Shown: positions 8,284 through 16,691, numbered from the stretch's first letter. The stretch is 64,000 bases of DNA from Alphaproteobacteria bacterium (GCA_018821435.1 JAHJME010000015.1:1-64000); one strand, 5' to 3'. Made by a program: numbers and translations. Notes: generated by a model not told the origin, from the sequence alone.

Positions 8284-9489
8284 ATGACGATGACCCGCCT
8301 CGGCACCCCACTCTCGCCCACCGCCGTCCGGGTCATGCTCCTGGGCTCGGGCGAGCTCGGCAAGGAGGTGGCCATCGAGCTGCAGCGGCTGGGCTGCGAG
8401 GTGATCGCCGTCGACCGCTACGCCCACGCGCCCGCGATGCAGGTGGCGCACCGCAGCCACGTCATCGCCATGACCGACGCCCCGTCGCTCCGCGCACTGG
8501 TCGAGCTGGAACGCCCGCACCTGATCGTGCCCGAGATCGAGGCCATCGCCACCGACGAGCTGGCCCGCATCGAGGCCGACGGCCTGGCCACGGTGATCCC
8601 CACCGCCCGCGCCGCCCAGCTGACCATGAACCGCGAAGGCATCCGCCGCCTGGCCGCCGAGGAGTTGGGCCTGCCCACCAGCGCCTACGCCTTCGCCTCC
8701 AGCGAAGCCGAACTGGCTGAAACCGCCGAAAAGACCACCGGCTTCCCCTGCTTCGTGAAGCCGGTGATGAGCTCGTCCGGCAAGGGCCAGTCTTACGTCG
8801 AGCGCCCCGACCAGATCCACGACGCCTGGCGCTACGCCCTGGAGGGCGGCCGGGTCGAGCAGACCCGTGTGATCGTCGAGGGCCGCGTGGCCTTCGACTT
8901 CGAGATCACCCTGCTCACGGTCCGCAGCCTGCGCGACGGCCAGGTCGAAACCAGCTTCTGCGCCCCCATCGGGCACCGGCAGGTGAAGGGCGACTATGTG
9001 GAAAGCTGGCAGCCCCAGGCCATGACGCCCAAGGCCCTGGACCGCGCGCGGGAGATCGCCGGCGCGGTCACCGACGCCCTGGGCGGCCTGGGCCTGTTCG
9101 GCGTCGAACTGTTCGTGCAGGGCGACGAAGTCTGGTTCTCGGAAGTCAGCCCCCGCCCCCACGACACCGGCCTGGTCACCCTGGCCACCCAGCATCAGAG
9201 CGAGTTCGCGCTGCACGCCCGCGCCATCCTGGGCTTGCCCACCGACGTCAGCCTGCGCGAGCCCGGCGCCAGCGCGGTGATCTATGGCGGCCTGGAAGCC
9301 AGCGGCATCGCCTTCGACGGCGTCGCCGAAGCCCTGGCCGTCCCCGGCGCCGACCTGCGCCTCTTCGGCAAGCCCGAAAGCTTCGACCGCCGCCGCATGG
9401 GCGTCGCCCTGGCCCGCGCCAGCGATGTGGACCAAGCCCGTGAACGCGCCCGCGAGGCGGCTGCAAAGGTGAAGCCGGTCGCGGGCTAG
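8284..9489 (+). CDS. purT: Formate-dependent phosphoribosylglycinamide formyltransferase (GAR transformylase 2)
   Basis: PurT is an ATP-grasp enzyme that forms formyl-GAR from formate, ATP and GAR in purine synthesis, the folate-independent alternative to PurN. The 401-residue protein has the N-terminal [18 protein letters not shown] nucleotide-fold motif, the EIEAIAT loop, [19 protein letters not shown] at the start of the ATP-grasp region, [12 protein letters not shown] (glycine-rich loop) and [23 protein letters not shown], which supplies metal-binding Glu residues. Length matches the family (about 390). Two ATGs (8284 and 8290) are possible; the first is kept. It is flanked on both sides by palindromic repeats and appears monocistronic. 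Confidence 0.95.
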   Translation: MTMTRLGTPLSPTAVRVMLLGSGELGKEVAIELQRLGCEVIAVDRYAHAPAMQVAHRSHVIAMTDAPSLRALVELERPHLIVPEIEAIATDELARIEADGLATVIPTARAAQLTMNREGIRRLAAEELGLPTSAYAFASSEAELAETAEKTTGFPCFVKPVMSSSGKGQSYVERPDQIHDAWRYALEGGRVEQTRVIVEGRVAFDFEITLLTVRSLRDGQVETSFCAPIGHRQVKGDYVESWQPQAMTPKALDRAREIAGAVTDALGGLGLFGVELFVQGDEVWFSEVSPRPHDTGLVTLATQHQSEFALHARAILGLPTDVSLREPGASAVIYGGLEASGIAFDGVAEALAVPGADLRLFGKPESFDRRRMGVALARASDVDQARERAREAAAKVKPVAG

Positions 9490-9529
9490 GCGCTCTCTCC
9501 CCCGACGTTCGAGCTAACTTTATCCCTTT

Positions 9530-9673
9530 GTCATCCCGGTTTTGGCGCAGCCAAAGACCGGGACCCCGAGCGTCGATGTCGCCGGAGCGGCCCCAACGGC
9601 GCCGCCGCGTTCCACGCCTCCCCCCATGGCGCTCGGGGTCCCGGTCTTCGCCTGGCGGCGAAACCGGGATGAC
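9530..9673. repeat. Palindromic element 'GTCATCCCGGTTT' between purT and the next gene
   Basis: The ends GTCATCCCGGTTT (9530-9542) and AAACCGGGATGAC (9661-9673) are exact inverses. A second inner pair, AGACCGGGACCCCGAGCG / GCTCGGGGTCCCGGTCTT, lies just inside. A very similar element occurs at 49672-49816. Together with the flanking bases it fills most of the 246-base gap after purT. Confidence 0.87.
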
Positions 9674-9735
9674 ACCCGTGGGGGCGGAAGCGCCCACGTC
9701 CGCTTCTGACGCACCGCCGTGTTCCACTCCCTCCC

Positions 9736-10311
9736 ATGTCCGATGCGGCCCACACGTCCTCCCGCGACGAGGAGATGCTGGCGCGGCTGGCCGAGCTCGA
9801 TCTCGCCGCCGCGGAGAAGGCGCATGCCAAACTCATGGCCGCCGAGGAGGCCACCGAGATCGCAGAGCTGGGCCGCACCTACCAGCGCATGTCCCGCTCG
9901 CTCCGCCAGACCCTGGCGCTGAAGGCCAAACTGGCGCGGGACGGCGAACTCCACCGGATACGAACCACGCCCCTCACGCCGCGCCAGGCCAGCACCCAGC
10001 ACCTGACGCCCGCGGTCCGCGCCCGCATCGACCGCGCAGCCCCCGAGATCCTCGCCTTCATCGAGCGCGAGACCGAGGCGGACGACTTCAGCCATATCGG
10101 CGAGATCGAGATCTGCGAGGTCCTCATGGACCTGGCCAACCGCGAGGACTTCCTCGACATGCCCGTGATCGAGCTCTTCGACCGGGTGATGATGGTTCTG
10201 GATCCGGGACCTGACGAGCTGCACGACTTCGAAGACCCCGACGAGCCCGACGAGCCGGACGCGCCGGCGGACCCACCGCCCCCCGAACCGACCATCCACG
10301 ACTCCGCCTGA
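9736..10311 (+). CDS. Hypothetical protein with acidic, proline-rich tail
   Basis: I do not recognise a named family in this 191-residue protein. Residues 1-70 look helical and charged (DEEMLARLAELDLAAAEKAH). A central part includes TPRQASTQHLTPAVRARIDR and an acidic helical segment. The last 30 or so residues are low-complexity, repeating DEPDEPDAP and ending in a proline run. No signal peptide or membrane segment is visible, so it is probably cytoplasmic. Codon use matches its neighbours and no nearby long frame competes. It sits alone between two palindromic repeats. Similar lineage-restricted proteins with acidic tails are common in Caulobacteraceae, but no function can be assigned. Confidence 0.65.
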   Translation: MSDAAHTSSRDEEMLARLAELDLAAAEKAHAKLMAAEEATEIAELGRTYQRMSRSLRQTLALKAKLARDGELHRIRTTPLTPRQASTQHLTPAVRARIDRAAPEILAFIERETEADDFSHIGEIEICEVLMDLANREDFLDMPVIELFDRVMMVLDPGPDELHDFEDPDEPDEPDAPADPPPPEPTIHDSA

Positions 10312-10342
10312 CCGCAGAGCCCGGCGCGAAGCGCCCTCCGCT

Positions 10343-10431
10343 GTCCACGAACCCCACGAACCGCACGAACGGATCGGGCCCATCCCGAGCCACGCCGCTG
10401 CACGTTCGTGCCGTTCGTGTGGTTCGTGGAC
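10343..10431. repeat. Imperfect 28-bp inverted repeat built of CACGAAC units
   Basis: Arm 10343-10370 and arm 10404-10431 are inverse copies with two mismatches. Each arm contains three copies of the short word CACGAAC (or GTTCGTG). The rest of the 303-base gap between 10311 and gap (10615) contains only the gap promoter candidate. The element is too short and too symmetric to be a CRISPR array. Confidence 0.82.
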
Positions 10432-10552
10432 GAATCCTGACAGCGCCCATGCCGCGCACCGCCGCCCCAATCCGGCACAGCCAAGCTCGGCGCCGGACTT
10501 GCAGACCCGCGACGTGAGGCCCGCTCCACGCTCTCTCCGAGAGGGCAAGGGG

Positions 10553-10578
10553 TTGACTTCGCGGGTTCTGACTAGAAG
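10553..10578 (+). promoter_or_regulatory. Probable housekeeping (Caulobacter sigma-73 type) promoter of gap
   Basis: TTGACTT at 10553-10559 is followed, after 11 bases, by ACTAGAAG at 10571-10578. The Caulobacter housekeeping consensus is TTGACGS, 10-14 bases, then GCTANAWC; the -10 matches at six of eight positions and the spacing fits. It lies 37 bases before the gap ATG, which has its own GGAG ribosome site. It would drive gap and possibly pgk and fba. Confidence 0.55.
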
Positions 10579-10614
10579 AAACCGCCCACACAAAAATTCG
10601 AAGGAGCCCGCCCC

Positions 10615-11625
10615 ATGACGGTTCGCGTCGCCATCAACGGTTTCGGTCGCATCGGCCGCCTTGTCCTGCGTTCGATCGTCGAACACGGCCGCAAGGACAT
10701 CGAAGTGGTGGCGATCAACGACCTGGGGCCGGTCGAGACCAACGCGCACCTGCTGCGCTACGACAGCGTCCACGGCCGGTTCCCCGGCACGGTGACGACG
10801 GGCGAAGACTGGATCGACGCGGGCTTCGGCAAGATCAAGGTCACGGCGATCCGCGACCCCAAGGACCTGCCGCACAAGGACCTGAACGTCGACATCGCCC
10901 TGGAATGCACGGGCCTGTTCACCGCGCGCGACAAGGCCGCCGCCCACCTGGACGCCGGCGCCAAGCGGGTGATCATCTCGGCGCCGGGCGACGGCGTCGA
11001 CAAGACCATCGTGTTCGGCGTGAACCACCAGACGCTGACCAAGGATGACCTGATCATCTCCAACGCGTCGTGCACCACCAACTGCCTGGCCCCGGTGGCC
11101 CATGTGCTGCAGGAGCTGTGCGGGATCGAGCGTGGCTACATGACCACGATCCACTCCTACACCGGCGACCAGCCGACCCTGGATACGATGCACAAGGACC
11201 TGTACCGCGCCCGCGCCGCGGCCATGTCCATGATCCCCACCTCGACCGGCGCCGCAAAGGCCCTGGGCCTGGTGATCCCGGCCCTGGCCGGCAAGCTGGA
11301 CGGCTCGTCCATCCGCGTGCCGACCCCCAACGTCTCGGTGGTCGACCTGAACTTCGTGCCGGGCCGCAAGGTGACCGCCGCCGAGATCAACGAAGCCATG
11401 GAAGCCGCCGCCGCCAGCGGCCCGCTGAAGGGCGTCCTGGCCGTGACCAAGGATCCGCTGGTCTCCATCGACTTCAACCACGCGCCGGCGTCGTCCACCG
11501 TGGCCCTGCCGCAGACCCAGGTCGTCGACGGCGGCCTCGGCCGCGTGCTGAGCTGGTACGACAACGAGTGGGGCTTCTCGACCCGCATGGCCGATACGGC
11601 CCTGGCCATGGCGAAGCTGATTTAA
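10615..11625 (+). CDS. gap: Glyceraldehyde-3-phosphate dehydrogenase (type I)
   Basis: This 336-residue enzyme interconverts glyceraldehyde-3-phosphate and 1,3-bisphosphoglycerate using a nicotinamide cofactor. It has the N-terminal dinucleotide fold INGFGRIGR and the active-site SNASCTTNCLAP, with catalytic Cys at residue 153. The TGDQ, STGAAK and SWYDNEWGFSTRM motifs are also in order. A strong AAGGAG site precedes the ATG. The next gene, pgk, begins 11 bases downstream, so gap-pgk is an operon, with fba following. Caulobacter is known for using the Entner-Doudoroff route, so this set may serve both lower glycolysis and gluconeogenesis. Confidence 0.96.
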   Translation: MTVRVAINGFGRIGRLVLRSIVEHGRKDIEVVAINDLGPVETNAHLLRYDSVHGRFPGTVTTGEDWIDAGFGKIKVTAIRDPKDLPHKDLNVDIALECTGLFTARDKAAAHLDAGAKRVIISAPGDGVDKTIVFGVNHQTLTKDDLIISNASCTTNCLAPVAHVLQELCGIERGYMTTIHSYTGDQPTLDTMHKDLYRARAAAMSMIPTSTGAAKALGLVIPALAGKLDGSSIRVPTPNVSVVDLNFVPGRKVTAAEINEAMEAAAASGPLKGVLAVTKDPLVSIDFNHAPASSTVALPQTQVVDGGLGRVLSWYDNEWGFSTRMADTALAMAKLI

Positions 11626-11636
11626 GGACCCGCGCC

Positions 11637-12827
11637 TTGGCTTTCCGCACCCTCGACGACGCCGAACTCCAGGGCCGGCGCGCCCTGGTGCGGGTGGACC
11701 TGAACGTTCCCATGGAGGACGGCCAGGTCACCGACGACACCCGCCTGCAGGCCGCCAAGCCCACGGTGGACAAGCTGCGCGCCGGCGGCGCCAAGGTGAT
11801 CCTGCTGGCCCACTTCGACCGGCCCAAGGGCAAGGTCGTGCCGTCGATGAGCCTGCAGCCCATCGTCGAGCCGCTGGCCAAGGTGCTGGGCGTGCCCGTC
11901 GCCTTCGCCGAGGACTGCATCGGCCAGAAGGCGCGCGAGGCGGTGAACGCCATGCAGCCCGGCGACGTGCTGCTGCTCGAAAACGTCCGCTTCCATGCGG
12001 GCGAGGAAGCCAACGACCTCAAGTTCGCCGACGCCCTGGCCGCCAATGGCGATCTGTTCGTCAACGACGCGTTCTCGGCCGCCCACCGCGCCCACGCTTC
12101 GACGGTGGGCCTGGCGCGTCGCCTGCCGGCCTATGCGGGCGAGCAGATGCGGCTCGAGCTGGACGCCCTGGACGCCGCGCTGGGCCGACCCCAGCGCCCG
12201 GTGCTGGGCATCGTCGGCGGCTCCAAGGTCTCCACCAAGCTGGACCTGCTGCGCAACCTGGTGACCAAGCTGGACAAGCTGGCCATCGGCGGCGGCATGG
12301 CCAACACCTTCCTCTACGCGCAGGGCCACGACGTCGGTGCGTCCTACTGCGAGAAGGACCTGGCCGAGACCGCGCGCGACATCATCCGCCTGGCCGGCCA
12401 GAACAACTGCAAGCTCTTCCTGCCGCTGGACATCGTGGTCGCCGAGAAACTGGCGCCCGGCGCCCCGGCCCGGGTGCGCGACGTGGGCTCGATCGACGAG
12501 CACGAGCGCATCCTCGACGCCGGCCCCGAGACGGTCGAGCGCCTGTGCCGCGCCATGGACAATTCCAAGACGCTGATCTGGAACGGCCCCCTGGGCGTGT
12601 TCGAGATGCCGCCCTTCGACAAGGGCACCATGAAGGCCGCCCATCACGCCGCCGAACTGGCGAAGGCCGGCAAGCTGGTGGCCGTCGCGGGCGGTGGTGA
12701 TACTGTGGCGGCCCTGAACGCCGCCGGCGTCTCGCAGGACTTCACGTTCGTATCCACTGCGGGCGGCGCGTTTCTTGAATGGATGGAGGGAAAGGAGCTG
12801 CCCGGCGTGGCGGCCCTCTCCCAATGA
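11637..12827 (+). CDS. pgk: Phosphoglycerate kinase
   Basis: This enzyme transfers phosphate between 1,3-bisphosphoglycerate and ADP. The start is the TTG at 11637: it gives (M)AFRTLDDAELQGRRALVRVDLNVP, the normal N-terminus, and lies 11 bases after the gap stop with GGA-like bases before it. No ATG or GTG fits the family start. The 396-residue product contains RVDLNVP, LLENVRFH, the hinge-region GGSKVSTKLDLL, a glycine-rich VGGGMANT-like loop and the nucleotide-binding VAVAGGGDTVAAL. The TTG start may lower Pgk translation relative to Gap. It is followed after 21 bases by fba. Confidence 0.94.
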   Translation: MAFRTLDDAELQGRRALVRVDLNVPMEDGQVTDDTRLQAAKPTVDKLRAGGAKVILLAHFDRPKGKVVPSMSLQPIVEPLAKVLGVPVAFAEDCIGQKAREAVNAMQPGDVLLLENVRFHAGEEANDLKFADALAANGDLFVNDAFSAAHRAHASTVGLARRLPAYAGEQMRLELDALDAALGRPQRPVLGIVGGSKVSTKLDLLRNLVTKLDKLAIGGGMANTFLYAQGHDVGASYCEKDLAETARDIIRLAGQNNCKLFLPLDIVVAEKLAPGAPARVRDVGSIDEHERILDAGPETVERLCRAMDNSKTLIWNGPLGVFEMPPFDKGTMKAAHHAAELAKAGKLVAVAGGGDTVAALNAAGVSQDFTFVSTAGGAFLEWMEGKELPGVAALSQ

Positions 12828-12848
12828 GACAGGTGGGGACCTGAAGTT

Positions 12849-13934
12849 ATGGCTCGTATTACCCTTCGACAGCTGTTGGACCACGCGGCCGAGCACGGCT
12901 ACGGCGTGCCCGCGTTCAACATCAACAACATGGAACAGGCGCTGGCGATCATGGAGGCCGCGGAGGCCACCGACTCGCCGGTGATCATGCAGGCGTCGCG
13001 CGGCGCCCGGTCCTATGCGAACGACATCGTGCTGAAGCACCTGATCGACGCCATGGCCGAGATCTATCCGCACATCCCGATCTGCATGCACCAGGACCAC
13101 GGGAACAACGAGGCGACCTGCGCCACGGCGATCCAGTACGGCTTCACCTCGGTGATGATGGACGGCTCGCTGAAGGGCGACGGCAAGACGCCCGCCGACT
13201 ACGACTACAACGTCAAGGTCACCAAGAACGTGGTCGACATGGCCCACTGGGTCGGCGCCTCGGTCGAGGGCGAGCTGGGCGTGCTGGGGTCGCTGGAAAC
13301 CGGCATGGGCGAGAAGGAAGACGGCCACGGCTTCGAGGGTAAGCTGAGCCACGACCAGCTGCTGACCGATCCGGACGAAGCTGTGCGCTTCGTGGAAGCA
13401 ACCCAGGTCGACGCCCTGGCCATCGCCATGGGCACGTCGCACGGCGCCTACAAGTTCACGCGCAAGCCGGACGGCGACGTCCTGGCCATGAACGTGATCG
13501 AGGAAATCCACCGCCGCCTGCCCAACACCCACCTGGTCATGCACGGCTCCAGCTCGGTGCCGCAGGATCTCCAGGACCTGATCAACAAGTACGGCGGCGA
13601 GATGCCCCAGACCTGGGGCGTGCCGGTCGAAGAGATCCAGCGCGGCATCAAGCACGGCGTGCGCAAGATCAACATCGACACTGACAACCGCATGGCCATC
13701 ACCGCCGCGATCCGGAAGGTCTTCGCCGAGAAGCCGGGCGAGTTCGACCCGCGCGGCTATCTGAAGCCCGCCAAGGAAGCCATGCGCGCGGTCTGCATCC
13801 AGCGCTTCGAGGAATTCGGCACCGCCGGCCACGCCTCCAGCATCAAGGCGGTCCCGCTCTCGGCCATGGCCAAACGCTACGCCGCCGGCGAACTGGCCCC
13901 GAAGGTCGGCCTGACCAAGGTCGCCGCCGAGTAG
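12849..13934 (+). CDS. fba: Class II fructose-1,6-bisphosphate aldolase
   Basis: This zinc-dependent aldolase cleaves or forms fructose-1,6-bisphosphate. It shows [11 protein letters not shown], the metal-binding [10 protein letters not shown] with its His, the [10 protein letters not shown] segment, and later [10 protein letters not shown] and KINIDTDNR, the last supplying substrate-phosphate contacts. The length of 361 residues and the [17 protein letters not shown] segment fit the 'Calvin-cycle' (CbbA-like) class II subtype. It is the third gene of the gap-pgk-fba cluster. If this organism lacks phosphofructokinase, as Caulobacter does, the enzyme would act mainly in gluconeogenesis; that part is inference. 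Confidence 0.95.
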   Translation: MARITLRQLLDHAAEHGYGVPAFNINNMEQALAIMEAAEATDSPVIMQASRGARSYANDIVLKHLIDAMAEIYPHIPICMHQDHGNNEATCATAIQYGFTSVMMDGSLKGDGKTPADYDYNVKVTKNVVDMAHWVGASVEGELGVLGSLETGMGEKEDGHGFEGKLSHDQLLTDPDEAVRFVEATQVDALAIAMGTSHGAYKFTRKPDGDVLAMNVIEEIHRRLPNTHLVMHGSSSVPQDLQDLINKYGGEMPQTWGVPVEEIQRGIKHGVRKINIDTDNRMAITAAIRKVFAEKPGEFDPRGYLKPAKEAMRAVCIQRFEEFGTAGHASSIKAVPLSAMAKRYAAGELAPKVGLTKVAAE

Positions 13935-14030
13935 AGGTCCACGCGCAGCGTGGGGAGGGGGTTCCAGGCACGGCCCGTGGGCTCCAGCCCCCTCTCGCTT
14001 CGCGAGCTCCCCCGGAGGGGGAGCATCCGA
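13935..14030. repeat. Palindromic GC-rich element after fba
   Basis: GTGGGGAGGGGGTTCCAG and CTCCAGCCCCCTCTC form an imperfect hairpin. A second small hairpin (CTCGCTTCGCGAG) and CCCCGGAGGGGG follow. It lies between the convergent fba and transporter stops and shares the GGAGGGGG core with the element at 1-125. Confidence 0.65.
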
Positions 14031-14033
14031 TCG

Positions 14034-15689
14034 TCAGTCCTCGATGCGGTTCCCCTTCATCTCCTTGACGAAGAAGAACCCGACCACCGCGGTGAAGGCG
14101 GCGACCACGATCGGGTACCAGAGGCCGTAGTAGATGTTGCCCGTGGCGGCGACCATGGCGAATGCGGTCGTCGGCAGGAACCCGCCCAGCCAGCCGTTGC
14201 CCAGGTGATAGGGCAGCGACATCGAGGTGTAGCGAATCCGCGCCGGGAACATCTCGACCAGCGCCGCGGCGATCGGCCCGTAGACCATGGTCACGTAGAT
14301 CACCAGCAGCCACAGCAGGAACACCACCATCGGCTTGTTCATCAGCGCCGCGTCGGCCTTGGCCGGATAGCCGGCGGTCTTGAGCACCGCGCCCAGGTCC
14401 TTGGTCCAGGCCGCCTTCCGCGCCGTGAACTCGGCCTTGGGCAGGGCCGCGCCCTCGAAGCTGGCCAGCTGCACCGTCCCGACCTGCACGACGGCGACCA
14501 AGCCCGCGGGCGCCGCGCGGTTCTCGTAGGAGACGCCGGCGCTGGCCAGCGCGCCCTTGGCCACGTCGCAGGCGGTCGTGAACGCCTGCGTGCCCACCGG
14601 GTCGAACTGGAAGTGGCAGGTGGCCGGATCGGCGATCACCAGCACCGGCGCAGCGGCCGTGGCGTGGGCCAGCTGGGGATTGGCGGCCGTGGTCAGCGCC
14701 TTGAACACCGGGAAGTAGGTCAGCGCCGCCAGGACGCAGCCCGCCAGGATGATCGGCTTGCGGCCGACCTTGTCCGACAGCCAGCCGAAGACCACGAAGA
14801 ACGGGGTGCCCAGCACCAGGGCGATGGCGACCAGCGTATTGGTCAGCGCCCCGTCGACCTTCAGGATCTTCTCCAGGAAGAACAGGGCGTAGAACTGGCC
14901 GGTGTACCAGACCACCGCCTGGCCGGCGGTGAGGCCCGCCAGGGCCAGGACCACCAGCTTCAGGTTCGTCCAGTTGCCGAAGCTGTCGGCCAGCGGCTTC
15001 TTCGAGGTCTTGCCCTCGTCGACCATCTTCTGGAACACCGGGCTCTCGTTCAGCCGCAGCCGGATCCACAGCGAGACGCCCAGCAGCAGGATCGAGACCA
15101 GGAACGGGATGCGCCAGCCCCAGGCCTTGAAGGCCTCCTCGCCGATGTTGGTGCGCACCACCAGGATGACGATCAGGGACAGGAACAGGCCGAAGGTGGC
15201 CGTGGTCTGGATCCAGCTGGTGTAGAGGCCCCGCTTACCCTCCGGCGCGTGCTCGGCGACGTAGGTCGCCGCCCCGCCGTACTCGCCGCCCAGGGCCAGG
15301 CCCTGGATCAGACGCATGACGATCAACAGGATGGGCGCCAGCACGCCGATGCTGTCGTAGCTGGGCAGCAGGCCGACCACGAAGGTCGACAGCCCCATCA
15401 GCAGCATGGTGACCAGGAAGGTGTTCTTGCGGCCCCACAGGTCGCCCAGCCGCCCGAAGACGATGGCCCCGAACGGCCTGACCGCGAACCCGGCGGCGAA
15501 CGCCAGCAGGGCGAAGATGTAGCCCGTGGTCTCGTTCACGCCGGAGAAGAAGTGCTGGGTGATGAACCCGGCCAGCGAGCCGTAGAGGTAGAAGTCGTAC
15601 CACTCGAACACCGTGCCGACCGAGGCGCCCGCGACCACCGTCACGTTCGACCCCTTCCGCGCCGGCGTCTCCGCCCCAGCCGCAGCCAT
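14034..15689 (-). CDS. MFS transporter, metabolite:H+ symporter (MHS) type, with large periplasmic insert
   Basis: A 12-helix major facilitator protein of the MHS subgroup (relatives of ShiA, KgtP and ProP). Markers are GTVFEWYDFYLYG in the first helix, GRLGDLWGRKNTF in loop 2-3, and RLIQGLALGGEYGGAATYVAEHAP. The ATG at 15689 is preferred because GGGGGAG sits 6 bases before it; an upstream ATG at 15707 adds six residues. Residues about 334-452 form a non-membrane segment between helices 8 and 9 with two cysteines (about 358 and 374), much longer than the usual loop. The substrate is likely an organic acid but cannot be named. Confidence 0.88.
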   Translation of the reverse strand: MAAAGAETPARKGSNVTVVAGASVGTVFEWYDFYLYGSLAGFITQHFFSGVNETTGYIFALLAFAAGFAVRPFGAIVFGRLGDLWGRKNTFLVTMLLMGLSTFVVGLLPSYDSIGVLAPILLIVMRLIQGLALGGEYGGAATYVAEHAPEGKRGLYTSWIQTTATFGLFLSLIVILVVRTNIGEEAFKAWGWRIPFLVSILLLGVSLWIRLRLNESPVFQKMVDEGKTSKKPLADSFGNWTNLKLVVLALAGLTAGQAVVWYTGQFYALFFLEKILKVDGALTNTLVAIALVLGTPFFVVFGWLSDKVGRKPIILAGCVLAALTYFPVFKALTTAANPQLAHATAAAPVLVIADPATCHFQFDPVGTQAFTTACDVAKGALASAGVSYENRAAPAGLVAVVQVGTVQLASFEGAALPKAEFTARKAAWTKDLGAVLKTAGYPAKADAALMNKPMVVFLLWLLVIYVTMVYGPIAAALVEMFPARIRYTSMSLPYHLGNGWLGGFLPTTAFAMVAATGNIYYGLWYPIVVAAFTAVVGFFFVKEMKGNRIED

Positions 15690-15776
15690 GCCCGTCTCCC
15701 CCGTCATGCGTGTTGGGCGCGACGGTAGGGTGAAACACCCCCGCTCGTCATCCGGGGGATGACGAGCTTTGGAGGC

Positions 15777-16259
15777 TTAAGCCGACGGCAGTTCGCCCAT
15801 GGCGCTCTGCAGATAGTTCTGGTCGCCCAGGTTCTTCAGCAGGGTGAGCTGGGTCTCGAGGAAGTCGATGTGTTCCTCGGTGTCGGACAGGATCTCGCGC
15901 AGGAGTTGGCGCGACACGTAGTCGGCCGAGGTCTCGCACAGCTTGATACCGTCGATCAGCGTCTGGCGGCCGCCGACCTCGACGCCAAGGTCCGAGGCCA
16001 GGCATTCGCCGATCACCTCGCCGACCTTCAGCTTGTGCAGGTCCTGCAGGTTGGGCAGGCCGTCCAGGAACAGGATCCGCTTGATGAGCTTGTCGGCGTG
16101 CTTCATCTCGCCGATCGACTCTTCATAGGTAATCTTGCCGAGGCGGATCAGGCCCCAGTTTTCGTAGATCCGCGCATGCAGGAAATACTGGTTGACCGCG
16201 GTCAGCTCATTGGTGAGCACCGCGTTCAAGAGCCGGATGATTGCCTTGTCGCCTTGCAC
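15777..16259 (-). CDS. bfr: Bacterioferritin
   Basis: This 160-residue heme-containing ferritin oxidises Fe(II) and stores iron in a 24-mer. The GTG at 16259 is chosen: GGAGG lies 7 bases before it, and it gives the normal start (M)QGDKAIIRLLN. Ferroxidase ligands are in place (NELT Glu18, Glu51, His54 in GEMKHAD), and Met52, the heme axial ligand, is present. LFLDGLPNLQDL and DYVSRQLLREIL are typical. It lies 152 bases downstream of bfd on the same strand. The gap between them contains Fur-box-like palindromes, so its own iron-linked promoter is likely. Confidence 0.95.
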   Translation of the reverse strand: MQGDKAIIRLLNAVLTNELTAVNQYFLHARIYENWGLIRLGKITYEESIGEMKHADKLIKRILFLDGLPNLQDLHKLKVGEVIGECLASDLGVEVGGRQTLIDGIKLCETSADYVSRQLLREILSDTEEHIDFLETQLTLLKNLGDQNYLQSAMGELPSA

Positions 16260-16328
16260 TTTCGAGCCTCCGTCCAATCAATGGCGCGGAGATGCCTGTC
16301 GTGGGCATGCGGTGTCAAAGGCTATGTC

Positions 16329-16384
16329 TGCGAGTGATTTGCGGTTGCTAAGAAAGTCGCGGGTTTCGCTGCGAATGATTGTCG
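16329..16384. promoter_or_regulatory. Two Fur-box-like palindromes upstream of bfr
   Basis: TGCGAATGATTGTCG at 16370-16384 matches ten of the twelve fixed bases of the Fur core TGANAATNATTNTCA. A weaker copy, TGCGAGTGATTTGCG (8 of 12), lies at 16329-16343. Both are in the 152-base gap upstream of bfr. They are pattern matches by eye only. Confidence 0.5.
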
Positions 16385-16411
16385 CTTGCTGAAAACCTGC
16401 TGAATTCCGGC

Positions 16412-16597
16412 CTATTCGGCGGCGAACCGCATCGCCTGGCGTTCTTCGTCCAGCATCTTGCGCATGTCGCAGACGCAGCGGGCGCACTGGGCGGCCGAGT
16501 CGCAGGCTTTGAAGATCTGAGCGGGACGGCTGGCGCCGGCCGCGATGGCCGCGCGGACGTCGCGCTCCCGGATGCCATTGCAATTGCAGACGTACAT
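16412..16597 (-). CDS. bfd: Bacterioferritin-associated ferredoxin
   Basis: This 61-residue [2Fe-2S] protein of the BFD family donates electrons to the bacterioferritin heme and so releases stored iron. The cysteines are at 4, 6, 38 and 41 (MYVCNCNG ... QCARCVC), the standard BFD ligand pattern, with additional Cys32 and Cys43. The ATG at 16597 is at the canonical MYVCxC start; the frame is open upstream but shows no family similarity. It is encoded upstream of bfr on the same strand and diverges from cydA. A Fur-like site lies 57 bases before its start, which fits iron-starvation induction. Confidence 0.93.
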   Translation of the reverse strand: MYVCNCNGIRERDVRAAIAAGASRPAQIFKACDSAAQCARCVCDMRKMLDEERQAMRFAAE

Positions 16598-16653
16598 GAG
16601 CGCGCGAGCGGTCCCTGACTGACGCCTAACAGTTAGCGATCTGCGATTAAGTT

Positions 16654-16668
16654 TGCAAGTCATTCTCA
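16654..16668. promoter_or_regulatory. Fur-box-like site upstream of bfd
   Basis: TGCAAGTCATTCTCA (reverse TGAGAATGACTTGCA) matches ten of the twelve fixed positions of the Fur core TGANAATNATTNTCA. It sits 57 bases upstream of the bfd ATG and about 130 bases upstream of cydA. Confidence 0.5.
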
Positions 16669-16674
16669 AAGCAT

Positions 16675-16691
16675 GGTGAACGGCGTTCACC
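16675..16691. promoter_or_regulatory. Perfect 7-3-7 palindrome GGTGAAC-GGC-GTTCACC between bfd and cydA
   Basis: A 17-base interrupted palindrome lies 7 bases from the Fur-like site, in the divergent bfd-cydA control region. Its half-site is not one I can tie to a regulator. It has the size of a dimeric repressor or activator site and could control cydAB, bfd or both. Confidence 0.4.

Noticed and set aside
10343..10431. Short repeated CACGAAC words considered as a CRISPR array
   Set aside because: There are only three units per arm, no spacers of constant length and no cas genes. The structure is an inverted repeat.
11622..13832. Long minus-strand frame across pgk and fba
   Set aside because: It overlaps two fully conserved glycolytic genes on the other strand and has no family motif, so it is a composition artefact.
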